Notes under the pieces: generated by a model
Seen by the model: the letters and a program-made list of their open reading frames with translations, nothing else
Databases searched by the model: none
What the model was told of the DNA's origin: nothing
Position numbers and translations under genes: made by a program
Source: an uncultured Pelagibacteraceae bacterium
GTDB lineage: Bacteria; Pseudomonadota; Alphaproteobacteria; Pelagibacterales; Pelagibacteraceae
NCBI GenBank assembly: GCA_902569405.1
Contig: CACFTX010000001.1
Location: 372,001-436,000 of the forward strand
Direction of reading: 5' to 3'
Length of the DNA stretch: 64,000 bases
Shown here: positions 53,271 to 63,009 of the stretch, one piece after another
How positions within the stretch are numbered: the first letter of the stretch is position 1
Layout of the letters: each line of letters begins with the position of its first letter

Positions 53271-54311
53271 TTATCTTGCAGGTGGTACGTAAAGTATTCC
53301 ACCTTTAGTCCATAATTGGTTTGGACCTCTGTCAGGTAAAATACCAGTATCAGCTATATTTCTCTTATAGCTTTCACCATAGTTACCAACTTGTTTGATA
53401 ATTCTTAAGCTCCAGTCATTATCTAAACCAAAAGCAGCACCTAATTCACCTTCTGCACCAACAAGTCTCTTAATAGCTGGATTTTCAGAAGTTTTCATAG
53501 AATCTGCATTTGAAGAAGTAATACCGTATTCTTCAGCTTCGATCATTACGTTCAAAGACCATCTTACGATATCTTCCCATACTGAATCACCTTGACGCAC
53601 AACAGGACCTAAAGGTTCTTTTGAAATCGTTTCAGGTAATACTATATGTTCATCTGGGTTTTGCATTTTAGTTCTTTGTGCAGCTAAACCAGATTTATCA
53701 GTAGTGTAAGTATCACATCTTCCTGAGTCATAAGCAGCAACAACTTCGTCAGCTTTTTCGAAAGCTACTGGTTCATAAGAAATTCCTTTAGAATTAAAGA
53801 AGTCTCTCATGTTTAACTCTGTAGTTGTTCCGATATTTGTACATGCAGAGATTCCATTTTTGAATTGGCTCGTAGAAGTTATTCCAGAACTTTTTCTAAC
53901 CATGAAACCTTGACCATCGTAGAAGTTTACTCCAACGAAAGTAAGACCAATATCAGCGTCTCTTGAAAGAGTCCAAGTTGTGTTTCTTGATAAGATATCA
54001 ATCTCACCAGAAGTTAGAGCTGTAAATCTTTCTTTAGCACTAAGTGGAGTGAACTTAACTTTGTTCGCATCACCTAATACTGCAGCAGCAACTGCTCTAC
54101 ATACATCAACGTCAACACCTGTCCAATTTCCTGATGCATCAGCATTAGAAAATCCTGGTAGACCTTGAGATACTCCACATCTTACAAAACCTTTCTTTTG
54201 AGTGTTTTTAAGAGTTTTTGACTTTTTTGCTGCCATTGTTTCAGTTGTAAAAGCAAGCATAACTGCAACTACTGCAACTAAAGAAGTCAATTGTTTTAAG
54301 TATTTAAACAT
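53271..54311 (-). CDS. aapJ: General L-amino acid-binding protein AapJ
   Basis: Periplasmic receptor of the aap importer. Signal peptide (about residues 1-27, LVAVVAVMLAFTTETMA). The start of the mature domain, KGFVRCGVSQGLPGFSNADASGNWTGVDVDVCRAVAAAVLG, and RFTALTSGEIDILSRNTTWTLSRD are family hallmarks. 346 residues. Codon use is visibly less AT-extreme than neighbours, as expected for a very highly expressed gene. Strong Shine-Dalgarno AAGGGG. The leader contains two inverted repeats. Confidence 0.95.
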   Translation of the reverse strand: MFKYLKQLTSLVAVVAVMLAFTTETMAAKKSKTLKNTQKKGFVRCGVSQGLPGFSNADASGNWTGVDVDVCRAVAAAVLGDANKVKFTPLSAKERFTALTSGEIDILSRNTTWTLSRDADIGLTFVGVNFYDGQGFMVRKSSGITSTSQFKNGISACTNIGTTTELNMRDFFNSKGISYEPVAFEKADEVVAAYDSGRCDTYTTDKSGLAAQRTKMQNPDEHIVLPETISKEPLGPVVRQGDSVWEDIVRWSLNVMIEAEEYGITSSNADSMKTSENPAIKRLVGAEGELGAAFGLDNDWSLRIIKQVGNYGESYKRNIADTGILPDRGPNQLWTKGGILYVPPAR

Positions 54312-54331
54312 ATATCCCCTTTTATATTTAT

Positions 54332-54404
54332 TTATTTGTTAACAAATAATTCAAAATAACTTTTGAATATTCTTAATTTAAGCATGATATATTTTTAGCT
54401 TCAA
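54332..54404 (-). promoter_or_regulatory. aapJ promoter and double-hairpin leader
   Basis: Minus strand TTGAAG (54399-54404), 17 bases, TTAAAT (54376-54381), predicting a start near 54369. Directly after it come two perfect inverted repeats: ATTCAAAA-4-TTTTGAAT (54349-54368) and the 18-bp palindrome TTATTTGTTAACAAATAA (54332-54349). In RNA these would form two stem-loops before the Shine-Dalgarno; in DNA the palindrome could be an operator. Confidence 0.55.
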
Positions 54405-54444
54405 GTAAAAATAACACGAAAATTTAAGTATTTTTGCGATTTAA

Positions 54445-54521
54445 TGGCGCGCTCTGGAGGATTCGAACCTCCGACCCTCGGTTTAGAAAACCGATGCTCT
54501 ATCCAGCTGAGCTAAGAGCGC
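54445..54521 (-). tRNA. tRNA-Arg(TCT)
   Basis: 77 nt on the minus strand: acceptor GCGCTCT pairs with AGAGCGC, D-arm AGCTCAGCTGGATAGAGC, anticodon loop TTTCTAA gives TCT, T-arm GGTTCGAATCC, G discriminator, encoded CCA. It sits between trkH and aapJ on the same strand; AGA is the expected main Arg codon in such an AT-rich genome. Confidence 0.97.
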
Positions 54522-54553
54522 ATATTAATATATTTCGAACTTATAATATTTAT

Positions 54554-55960
54554 TTAATTTTTAAAAAGAAATTTTTTTAAAATAATTAATATTGTTAAAA
54601 GTTCAACTCTCCCGATAATCATGAAAATTATAAGAATATATTTAATAATAAACTGCAAATTTTGAAAATCGAAGTCTTCTATACCATACAAAGATGAATT
54701 TACTGTATTCATTAAAGTTAAAATAGAAATTTTGAATGAGTTCTCAAAAGTAAGAGCAAAAAAAGTTAGAAATGAAGATAAAAATGATAAGGATACTATA
54801 AAAATTAAAACTGATAAGAAATATTTATTAACAATTAATTTATCAAAACTAATCTCAGAAAATGGATCTTTATTAATAGATATGTTTTTAGGTCTAACGT
54901 GTGAAATTAGATTATTTATTGAAAACTTAAATAAAACATAAAGTTTTAAAAACCTTATGCCTGAACTGGTAGAAAAAAAAGAACCACCAATAATAACTAA
55001 AATTAAAAAAATAAATGATAAATTCTTTGGAGAATTATCTAATGAAACACCAATATTTGAAACGCTACTAGCTATAGAAAATAATAATAAACTAAAGTCA
55101 TACTCAAAATTAAGAAAAGAAAAGAAAATCGCTACTAAGAAAATTAAATAAAAAAACAAATAGATATCTTCTTGGAAAAAATTTATATTTTTATTTTTTA
55201 AAAATACTAAATTGTAACTTAGAAAAATACTAAAGAAAGATACGAGCATTAAAATTGAAAATACTACTTCTTTAATGTTAGTATTTAGTATTATAGACAA
55301 ATTATTAAAGGGTAAAAAGCCACCTGATGAAATTAATGACATTGATAAATTAAAAGAATCAAAAGTTCGAAAATCTGATATCTTTAAAAGAACAAAAATA
55401 GCAAACGTTAGAATTGAATAAAGAATCAAAATTTTGAATGATTGTTTTAACGTTTCAGATATATCAAAAGATATAAAGTTAGTAAGAGATTTTCTTAAAT
55501 TATTATCGAAAATGTCTATAAGTAAAATAATTGAAAATAGAAAATATAAGCCTCCAACCCATTGAGTTGATGATCTCCATAAAATCAAACTTTGATCTAA
55601 ATGTTTAATATTATCAAAGATTGAAAATCCGGTTGATGTAAATCCAGAAACCGATTCAAAATATGCATCTAAAAATGAAATATTATAAATGCTAAAATAA
55701 AAAGGAATTGATAAAATTAATGGTAAAAAAAAATATCCAAGGATAACTGTCAGAATTTTATGATAAATATTTATTTTATTATTATTTTTTCCCTTAAATA
55801 AGAAGAAAGAACCAAAAATTAAAGATGTAATTAAAGAATAAACATAACTATCTATACTTAAATATAGATTAAAATAATAAGAATATATAATATTGAAAAT
55901 AGATAAAATTGAAATTAATAAAGAAAAAATTCCTAAATAAAGTAAACTAAAATAATTCAT
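54554..55960 (-). CDS. trkH: Trk potassium uptake protein TrkH
   Basis: Potassium-translocating membrane subunit. 468 residues and about ten membrane helices with four pore-loop regions: ESVSGFTSTGFSIF, SLISSGGFLPF, SSVSNIGVSLD and NTVNSSLYGI. The first and second are best conserved. It follows trkA by 6 bases; the ntrYX-trkAH order is common in Alphaproteobacteria. Confidence 0.92.
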   Translation of the reverse strand: MNYFSLLYLGIFSLLISILSIFNIIYSYYFNLYLSIDSYVYSLITSLIFGSFFLFKGKNNNKINIYHKILTVILGYFFLPLILSIPFYFSIYNISFLDAYFESVSGFTSTGFSIFDNIKHLDQSLILWRSSTQWVGGLYFLFSIILLIDIFDNNLRKSLTNFISFDISETLKQSFKILILYSILTFAIFVLLKISDFRTFDSFNLSMSLISSGGFLPFNNLSIILNTNIKEVVFSILMLVSFFSIFLSYNLVFLKNKNINFFQEDIYLFFYLIFLVAIFFSFLNFEYDFSLLLFSIASSVSNIGVSLDNSPKNLSFIFLILVIIGGSFFSTSSGIRFLKLYVLFKFSINNLISHVRPKNISINKDPFSEISFDKLIVNKYFLSVLIFIVSLSFLSSFLTFFALTFENSFKISILTLMNTVNSSLYGIEDFDFQNLQFIIKYILIIFMIIGRVELLTILIILKKFLFKN

Positions 55961-55966
55961 TAAAAA

Positions 55967-57340
55967 TTAAACTGAACTAATTCGGAACATGCTTTCAACA
56001 AGAGCCAATTGATTTATCTTTGCGAGAAATACAACTACATCTTTTTTTTGAAAAATAAAATTAGATCTAGGAATAATTATTTCATTTCCTCTTAAAATTG
56101 CTCCAATTCTTATTTCCTCTGGCAAGTTAGAATTTTTAAGTTCTTTATTTATTAATTCTGAAGTTTCAATTATTTCGGCTTCTATAACTTCATACTCGCC
56201 ATTTAAAATACTGTAAGCATTTTCAATAGAACCTTTGTGTACATGTTTTAATATACTTGATACTGTATTCATTCTTGGATCAATTAAATCATCAATTTTT
56301 AATGATGACTGTAATAATGAATAATTAGGTTTATTAATCAATGCCATTGTCCTTTTATCTTTTGAAAATTTTTCAACAAGAACACTTACCATTAAATTAT
56401 CTTCATCATCGTTAGTTAATGCAAGAACAGTCTCTACCTCACTTAGATTTGCCTCAGCTAAAACATCTTCATCAAGTCCGTTTCCATTAATTATTATTGA
56501 ATTATTTAATTCTTTTGCAATGTATTCAGCTCTATCTTTATCTTTTTCTATAATTTTAATTCTTGCATCTTCCAAAGAAGATTCAATATTTTTTGCTAAA
56601 TTAAAACCTATATTTCCTCCTCCAATGATTAAAATTTTATTTGAAATTTTTTCATCATGACCAAATGCACTCAAGGTCTGTTGCATTTGAATAGAATTTA
56701 TAATTACATAAGCTTTATCATTTTCTTCGATTACATCATTTTTTTTTAAAATTATAAATTTTTCTTTTCTAATAACGCCAAGTATATGAGCTTCTAATTT
56801 TGGGAACTTTTTTGTTAATTCATTAAGTTTAATCTTGATTAAAGGACAGTTTTTATCAATATTTATCTCGAGGAGTCTTATTTTACCATCAGCAAATGTA
56901 ATGTTATCAAGTGCCCCCGGTGCCTCAAGCTTTCTTTGAATAGATTTTGCTATTTCAAGTTCTGGAGATATAATTACGTCAATAGGTAAGTTATCTTTAT
57001 TATAAACTTTTGAAAATTTTGGATTTAAATAATCTTGAGACCTTATTCTTGAAATTTTTTTAGGAATATTAAATACTGTGTATGCAATTTGACAAATTAA
57101 CATATTAATTTCATCATTTCTAGTTACCGCAATGATCATATCAGCATTTGAAGCGTCCGCTTTTTCCAATATTGATGGATATGTGGCTTTTCCTACTATT
57201 CCTTTAACATCTAATGAATCGTTAATTTTTTGAATATCTTCGCTTGATTGATCTATAACCGTTATTGAATGATTTTGTTCACTTAATAACTTAGCTATTG
57301 TAAAACCGACTCTACCAGCACCACAAATAATAATATTCAT
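55967..57340 (-). CDS. trkA: Trk potassium uptake regulator TrkA
   Basis: Cytoplasmic NAD-binding gating subunit of TrkH. Two RCK units: GAGRVGFTIAKLLSEQNHSITVID at residues 6-29 and IIGGGNIGFNLAKNIE near residue 238, each followed by a C-domain (DALVV-like tails). 457 residues. Directly follows ntrX with no gap. Confidence 0.95.
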   Translation of the reverse strand: MNIIICGAGRVGFTIAKLLSEQNHSITVIDQSSEDIQKINDSLDVKGIVGKATYPSILEKADASNADMIIAVTRNDEINMLICQIAYTVFNIPKKISRIRSQDYLNPKFSKVYNKDNLPIDVIISPELEIAKSIQRKLEAPGALDNITFADGKIRLLEINIDKNCPLIKIKLNELTKKFPKLEAHILGVIRKEKFIILKKNDVIEENDKAYVIINSIQMQQTLSAFGHDEKISNKILIIGGGNIGFNLAKNIESSLEDARIKIIEKDKDRAEYIAKELNNSIIINGNGLDEDVLAEANLSEVETVLALTNDDEDNLMVSVLVEKFSKDKRTMALINKPNYSLLQSSLKIDDLIDPRMNTVSSILKHVHKGSIENAYSILNGEYEVIEAEIIETSELINKELKNSNLPEEIRIGAILRGNEIIIPRSNFIFQKKDVVVFLAKINQLALVESMFRISSV

Positions 57341-58696
57341 TTAATTCAAATCTTTTACGCCTAATCCTTTTAATTTTCTATGTAAGGCGGATCTTTCCAT
57401 ACCAACAAATTCTGCAGTTTTAGATATATTGCCACCAAATTTTTTAAGTTGAGTAGTAAGATATTCTTTTTCAAAATTTTCTCGGGCTTCTTTCAATGGT
57501 ATAGATAACGAATTTTCAATTTTATAACTTTCCCCACTAGGACTTTTTAAAGACTCTTTAATAATACTGGAAACTTTCTCGTTATTATCTGGACCAAGTA
57601 TTGCTATTCGTTCTATTAGGTTTCTTAACTCTCTAACATTTCCAGGCCAATCATAGTTAATTAAATAATGATTATTTGTGTCAATGTTAAATTTTTTTAA
57701 ATTGTAATTTTGTGAAATTTTTTCAGAAAAATATTCAATTAATAACGGAATATCTTCAGTTCTATTCTTTAAGTGGTCAATATTAATTTGAAATACATTA
57801 AGTCTGTGAAACAAATCTTCTCTAAAATTACCCATTTCAATTTCATTATTAATATTTTTGCTAGATGAACATATAATTCTAACATTTACTTTAATATCAT
57901 GGTCACCATTAATTCTTTTAAATTTTTGATCAGTTAATACTCTTAAAATTTTAGATTGAGTTTCTAAAGGTATTTCCGAAACTTCATCAATTAGTAATAT
58001 GCCACCTGACGCTTTTTCTAGAGCACCATATGATATAGATCCATTTACTTTTTCTTCTCCAAATAATTCTTGTTCATATTTTTTTACATCCAGTAAAGCG
58101 CCATTTAAAATTATAAAAGGCTCATTTGATCTACTTGATAATTTATGTATTTTTCGAGCAATTAATTCTTTTCCTGATCCTGTTGGTCCATTTATAAAAA
58201 TTCTACTCTCTGAAGTTGAAAACTTTAAAATTTGATCTTTAATTTTATCTATATTTGAACTTGAGCCAATTAATTCAAATGAATGGAATAGTTTAGTTGA
58301 TAATTCTTTATTCTGATTTTTAAGATTAAAATTCTCTACTGCTCTCTTAACAAAATTCATCAATCTTTCTTGATCAAAAGGTTTTTGAATAAATTCAAAT
58401 GCACCAGATTTTAAAGATTTAACTGCCATTTCTATATTAGCGTGACCTGAAATTATTATTACCGGTATATCTTTATTTTTTTTTTTAATATGAGACAAAA
58501 GTTCGATTCCATCATTATCACCTTTGTCAAGTTTCACATCAATAATCGCAACATCGGGTAATTTTTTATCAATTTCTGTTAATGCTTGATTATAGTTAGC
58601 GGCAACTCTCGTTTTATAACCTTCGTCAGAAATGAGATCATTTAGAATATTTCTTATATCAGGATTGTCATCAATAATAAGTATTTCAGTTGCCAT
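57341..58696 (-). CDS. ntrX: NtrX-type response regulator without GAFTGA
   Basis: Response regulator of the NtrYX pair. Receiver with Asp53 (IIDVKLDKG), AAA+ domain with Walker A GPTGSGKE (170-177), IDEVSEIPLETQ, arginine region FREDLFHRLNVFQI and a C-terminal Fis helix-turn-helix (SKTAEFVGMERSALHRKLKGL). The GAFTGA loop that contacts sigma-54 is replaced at 216-224 by VNGSISYG-type sequence, so activation through sigma-54 is unlikely. 451 residues. Overlaps ntrY by 11 bases. Confidence 0.92.
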   Translation of the reverse strand: MATEILIIDDNPDIRNILNDLISDEGYKTRVAANYNQALTEIDKKLPDVAIIDVKLDKGDNDGIELLSHIKKKNKDIPVIIISGHANIEMAVKSLKSGAFEFIQKPFDQERLMNFVKRAVENFNLKNQNKELSTKLFHSFELIGSSSNIDKIKDQILKFSTSESRIFINGPTGSGKELIARKIHKLSSRSNEPFIILNGALLDVKKYEQELFGEEKVNGSISYGALEKASGGILLIDEVSEIPLETQSKILRVLTDQKFKRINGDHDIKVNVRIICSSSKNINNEIEMGNFREDLFHRLNVFQINIDHLKNRTEDIPLLIEYFSEKISQNYNLKKFNIDTNNHYLINYDWPGNVRELRNLIERIAILGPDNNEKVSSIIKESLKSPSGESYKIENSLSIPLKEARENFEKEYLTTQLKKFGGNISKTAEFVGMERSALHRKLKGLGVKDLN

Positions 58697-60470
58697 TTTT
58701 TGAAAAGTTTATAACAATTTTTGCGCCAATTTTTTGTTTAATAAATTTAATTGTACTATTATGGTCATTTAATATTTTGTTAACAATTGATAATCCTAAT
58801 CCTGTTCCCTTTTCTTTAGTTGTATAATAAGGTTTTAAAATATTACTTAAATTTTCTTCAACAAAGCCAATTCCGTTGTCAGTTATAATCAAGGTTATAT
58901 AATCATTTTTGTTCTCAATTACTATATCAATTTTCTTTGATAAATTAGGTGTTTTAGAAGCTTTTTCTTGAACACTCTCTATAGAATTTTTCACAAGATT
59001 AAAAAAAACTCTACTTATTTGTTCACCATCACAAATCATCCAAAATTCATTTTCATTATTTACAAAATTAATTTTAATATTTTTATCAATTTCATTTAAC
59101 AACTTAAGATTTTCTTTAATTATAATTAATAAATTATTTTTTTTAAATATAGGTTTTGGCATTCTGGCGAAATCAGAAAATTCATTTACTAGACTTTCAA
59201 TTTGATCTATCTGCTTATGGATAGTTTCTAAATGTTCATTGAAACTATCTTTCTCATCCTTATTAACAATGCTTGAATATTTGTTTCTCAACCTATCAAT
59301 GGTAAGCTGTATAGGTGTTAAAGGATTTTTTATTTCATGTGCGAGTTTTCTTGCAATCGTACTCCACGCCTCATGCCTTTCTTGCAAAATAAGCTTCTCT
59401 TGTTGTTGTTTTAATTGATCTATCATAAAATTAAAATTTTTATTTAAAATTTCTAATTCTTTATCAGTTTTAATTTCAGGAACTTTTGTTTCTAAATTTC
59501 CTTGACCTATTTTATGTGATGCAAATATTAAATTAGATATTGATCTAAAAAACCTTGAAGAAAACTTAATAGCTATAGAGATTGATAGAAATAATAACAG
59601 TGAAACAACAACAATATAAATTAGTATAAAAGAAATTTTAATACCGGTTCTTTTATCTTCAACTCTATAATAAAAATTAATAGCTTCTTCAGATTCAGTC
59701 AAATAACTTGATATTTCTTCATCTAGAAATTTTACAACATAAACATAAGTGTCAATATAAGCGGTCAGTTTTTGTATTGCTGAAGATCTATTTTCAAAAG
59801 CATTAATTATTTTTAAAGGTCGTTCTTCGTTAAACACCATTTCTAAAGCTTTGTCATTAGGTGGAATAAATTCTTGTTTTTTTACATTTGTAGTTACAAT
59901 TAAATTTCCAGAACTATCAATTAAATGTATCTCATCTACATCCCTAATATATTTTTGTGTATTAAGTAAGTTTTTAAATCTTACTGGATTATCATAAAAA
60001 ATATTAACATTTTTATTTAAATCTAAAGAAATGAGAACAATGTCAGATTCAATTTTATTTCTCACATCATCAACATAATTTTTTGCTATTTCATATGAAT
60101 TATTTACTGCGGTTGTAATTTTTTTATCAAAATATTTTTCTAATGCGAATGAAAAAAGAAATAATGAAAAGACAGAAATAAGTATTGATGGTATTAAAGT
60201 GAACAAAGAAAAAAAGGTAATATATTTTCTGTTAGCTTTTGATCCATCAACATTAATGTCATCTTTTAAGGAATTTTTAATTTCTAAAAAAATTAAAATA
60301 AAGAAAATTAACAATAGAACAACATTTGATATAAGTAATGATTGTAAGTTAGTTTGATTAAGATCTAAAAAACTTTTGTTTATGAACGTTAAAAACGTCA
60401 AAAAACCAACGGAAAGCGTAACTATAAAAATTACACATATAAAAATATTTTTTTTGATAAAATCAAACAT
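58686..60470 (-). CDS. ntrY: NtrY-type sensor histidine kinase
   Basis: Membrane sensor partner of NtrX. N-terminal membrane helices (three before residue ~115), a periplasmic domain to about residue 275, another helix, HAMP (ISIAIKFSSRFFRSISNLIF onward), His box KLAHEIKNPLTPIQL and HATPase with NLVKNSIESV and GTGLGLSIV. 594 residues, shorter than the usual ~730 because the PAS domain seems to be missing or very short. No ntrBC pair lies next to it. Confidence 0.92.
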   Translation of the reverse strand: MFDFIKKNIFICVIFIVTLSVGFLTFLTFINKSFLDLNQTNLQSLLISNVVLLLIFFILIFLEIKNSLKDDINVDGSKANRKYITFFSLFTLIPSILISVFSLFLFSFALEKYFDKKITTAVNNSYEIAKNYVDDVRNKIESDIVLISLDLNKNVNIFYDNPVRFKNLLNTQKYIRDVDEIHLIDSSGNLIVTTNVKKQEFIPPNDKALEMVFNEERPLKIINAFENRSSAIQKLTAYIDTYVYVVKFLDEEISSYLTESEEAINFYYRVEDKRTGIKISFILIYIVVVSLLLFLSISIAIKFSSRFFRSISNLIFASHKIGQGNLETKVPEIKTDKELEILNKNFNFMIDQLKQQQEKLILQERHEAWSTIARKLAHEIKNPLTPIQLTIDRLRNKYSSIVNKDEKDSFNEHLETIHKQIDQIESLVNEFSDFARMPKPIFKKNNLLIIIKENLKLLNEIDKNIKINFVNNENEFWMICDGEQISRVFFNLVKNSIESVQEKASKTPNLSKKIDIVIENKNDYITLIITDNGIGFVEENLSNILKPYYTTKEKGTGLGLSIVNKILNDHNSTIKFIKQKIGAKIVINFSKNGN

Positions 60471-60504
60471 TATGCAATAAATAAACTAAATATATAAATT
60501 ATAC

Positions 60505-61620
60505 ATGAGTAATTTTTTTATAATACTAGCAGCTGGTGAAAGTAAAAGATTTAATTCAAGCACCCCAAAGCCTTATATTGTTTATAAAGGAAAACCGATA
60601 GTTCAACATTCAATAGATAAAGCAAAAAAGTGCAAAAAAATAGAGAAAATATTACTGGTAATAAACAAAAAGCACAAAAAGTTTGTAAAAGCCATAAATA
60701 CCAAAAAATTAAAAATTATCTATGGTGGAAAAACACGAGCAGAATCATCTTATAAAGCTTTAAAAAGTATAAGAAAGAATAAAGTTAAAAATGTTTTTAT
60801 ACACGACGCTGCAAGACCAAATTTTTCACTAAAATTACTAAATCGATTAATAAAGGAACTAAAAAAAAATAAATCTGTGATACCAGCAATTAAATCAAAT
60901 GATACAGTAAAATTTAAAAACAGAAATCTGATTATAAATCTAAACAGAGATTATATTTATCTTACTCAAACTCCACAAGCTTTCAATTATAATAATCTAT
61001 TCAAATTGCAAAATAACAAAAGTTTAAATATTACTGATGATGCAAATCTTTTTATAAAAGCCAATAAAAAAATTAAATTTATAAATGGTGAAATTAAAAA
61101 TAAAAAAATAACTGAGATATCAGATATTGAAAATCATTGTCTGATAAGACATGGAATAGGTTTTGATATACACAGGTTGGTACTTAAAAGAAAACTATTT
61201 TTAGGTGGCATAAAAATCAAATCTCGTTTAGGAACACTTGGACATTCAGATGGTGACCCTGTTCTTCATGCAATTACTGATGCAATTCTAGGTGCATGTA
61301 GTATGGGAGATATTGGTCAAAAATTTTCTAACAAAAGTAAAAAATTTAAAAATATAAGATCAACAATACTTTTAAAAAAAATAATTAATGAAATAAAAGA
61401 AAAAAATTATTTCATAAATAATCTTGATATAAACATAATTACTCAAACACCAAAAATTTCTAAATATAAAAATAAAATGATTAAATCTATTTCTGATATT
61501 TGTGAAATATCACCTAATCAAATAAATATAAAAGGGAAAACAGCTGAAAAACTAGGCTTGATAGGAAAAGAAAAAGCTATAGCCTGTGAAGTGATAACTT
61601 CAGTCTCAAAATATGATTAA
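60505..61620 (+). CDS. ispDF: Bifunctional IspD/IspF isoprenoid enzyme
   Basis: Fusion of two non-consecutive steps of the MEP pathway. The IspD cytidylyltransferase (residues 1-~215) has AAGESKRFNSSTPKPY, HDAARP and TQTPQAF; the IspF cyclodiphosphate synthase (from ~218) has GIGFDIHRLV, LGHSDGDPVLHAITDAILGA and the final EKLGLIGKEKAIACEV. 371 residues. This fusion is typical of Alphaproteobacteria. Divergent from ntrY with a 34-bp spacer; overlaps pgpA by 8 bases. Confidence 0.95.
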   Translation: MSNFFIILAAGESKRFNSSTPKPYIVYKGKPIVQHSIDKAKKCKKIEKILLVINKKHKKFVKAINTKKLKIIYGGKTRAESSYKALKSIRKNKVKNVFIHDAARPNFSLKLLNRLIKELKKNKSVIPAIKSNDTVKFKNRNLIINLNRDYIYLTQTPQAFNYNNLFKLQNNKSLNITDDANLFIKANKKIKFINGEIKNKKITEISDIENHCLIRHGIGFDIHRLVLKRKLFLGGIKIKSRLGTLGHSDGDPVLHAITDAILGACSMGDIGQKFSNKSKKFKNIRSTILLKKIINEIKEKNYFINNLDINIITQTPKISKYKNKMIKSISDICEISPNQINIKGKTAEKLGLIGKEKAIACEVITSVSKYD

Positions 61621-62107
61621 TAAAATTATTTTTTTATTTGTTACATTGTTTGGTATTGGAAAAATTAAAAAAATACCAGGTAGTGTTGCTTCATTAGCAA
61701 CTACTATATTTTTATTTTTATCACTTCATATGTTAAAAATTCCAGCTAATTTTATTTTAGTATTTGTAATAATAATTTTCTTTATCTCGCTTTATGCAGT
61801 TAATATTTTTATCAAAGATTTGGATAATAAGGATCCTAAAGAAGTTGTCATTGATGAATTTATTGGCCAATCAATTCCGATATGTCTTTACGAAATTGCA
61901 CATGAAGGATCAAAAGAAACTAGCCAAGTTTTAACATCTTACTTTGTTATGTTTATTCTATTTAGAATTTTTGACATCGTTAAACCCTATCCTATAAGTT
62001 ATTATGATAAAAACTTTAAGAATAGTTTCGGAGTGATTATGGATGATGTTGCAGCTGGATTATATGTTGTAGCTATTCTTGTATTATATATGGTTTTTAC
62101 TTCATGA
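61613..62107 (+). CDS. pgpA: Phosphatidylglycerophosphatase A
   Basis: Dephosphorylates phosphatidylglycerol phosphate in membrane lipid synthesis. 164 residues with several membrane helices; GIGKIKKIPGSVASL and DPKEVVIDEFIGQSIPI are the conserved catalytic segments. It overlaps ispDF (8 bases) and the cinA-type gene (4 bases). Confidence 0.92.
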   Translation: MINKIIFLFVTLFGIGKIKKIPGSVASLATTIFLFLSLHMLKIPANFILVFVIIIFFISLYAVNIFIKDLDNKDPKEVVIDEFIGQSIPICLYEIAHEGSKETSQVLTSYFVMFILFRIFDIVKPYPISYYDKNFKNSFGVIMDDVAAGLYVVAILVLYMVFTS

Positions 62108-62577
62108 AAAAACTTTCTCAAAAAATTGTTAGATTATTAAAAAAAAAGAGACTTAAAATTTCCTTTGCTGAATCTTGTACGGGTGGTTTACTTTCTAGCG
62201 CAATAACTTCAATTAGTGGTTCTTCCAAAGTTTTTACGCTTGGATTAGTCACCTATTCTAATCAATCTAAAATAAATACACTTAAAGTTCAAAAAAAAAT
62301 AATAATGAAACATGGTGCTGTGAGCTATGAAACTTGTTTATCTATGGTAAAAAATTTAAATAGAATTAGTAAAACAAATATATCCGTATCTGTAACTGGA
62401 ATTGCAGGACCTAAAGGTGGAACCAAACAAAAACCAGTTGGTTTAGTGTTTATTGGTATTAAAAAAGGTAACAAAACATTAGTTAAAAAGTACTTATTTA
62501 AAAATAAGAAAAGATCCTCAATTCAAGGAACCACGGTTAATAAGGCTTTAAATTTAATTTTAAGTTTTCTTAAATAG
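62104..62577 (+). CDS. pncC: CinA C-terminal domain protein (NMN amidohydrolase type)
   Basis: Stand-alone CinA C-terminal (PncC/YgaD) domain that deamidates nicotinamide mononucleotide in NAD recycling. FAESCTGGLLSSAITSISGSSKVF and TGIAGPKGGTKQKPVGLVFIG are clear. 157 residues, full length for the short form. The stop lies 18 bases inside the convergent ratA gene. Confidence 0.9.
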   Translation: MKKLSQKIVRLLKKKRLKISFAESCTGGLLSSAITSISGSSKVFTLGLVTYSNQSKINTLKVQKKIIMKHGAVSYETCLSMVKNLNRISKTNISVSVTGIAGPKGGTKQKPVGLVFIGIKKGNKTLVKKYLFKNKKRSSIQGTTVNKALNLILSFLK

Positions 62578-63009
62578 TTCTTCTGCTCTTTTTTGAAAAG
62601 CATCAGCTATTTTATCTAAACCAAATTGAAAAGATTTAGTCATAACTATATTTAAAAATCGATTTTTTAATTCAAAATCAACCTCAAATGAAACTTCTGT
62701 AATTTTATTCTCTTCTTTAAATTGCCATTTATTTTCTAAATATTTTAAAGGTCCATCAAGATTAGTTACATAAATAGAGTCTTCTTTTTTATTAAATTTA
62801 ACATCACTTTTATAGGTGTCTTTAAAGGGTCCTTTTCCGATGGTTAAATCGGCAACTATTAATAAAAGATCACCCTGCTCTTTTTTTTCATGTATTTTTG
62901 CATCTAAGCAAAATGGAACAAAAATCGGATATTTTTCTATATCAAGAACTAAATTTATTAATTGATTTTTGGAACAATTAATAAATCTTTTAACTGATGC
63001 TTTGGGCAT
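62560..63009 (-). CDS. ratA: RatA/COQ10-family START-like protein
   Basis: Polyketide-cyclase/START-fold protein of 149 residues, with [20 protein letters not shown] near the N-terminus and [42 protein letters not shown] at the C-terminus. The family covers ubiquinone-binding COQ10 proteins and E. coli RatA; the lipA neighbourhood and alphaproteobacterial origin favour a quinone-related role, without proof. Overlaps lipA by 20 bases. Confidence 0.85.
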   Translation of the reverse strand: MPKASVKRFINCSKNQLINLVLDIEKYPIFVPFCLDAKIHEKKEQGDLLLIVADLTIGKGPFKDTYKSDVKFNKKEDSIYVTNLDGPLKYLENKWQFKEENKITEVSFEVDFELKNRFLNIVMTKSFQFGLDKIADAFQKRAEELFKKT

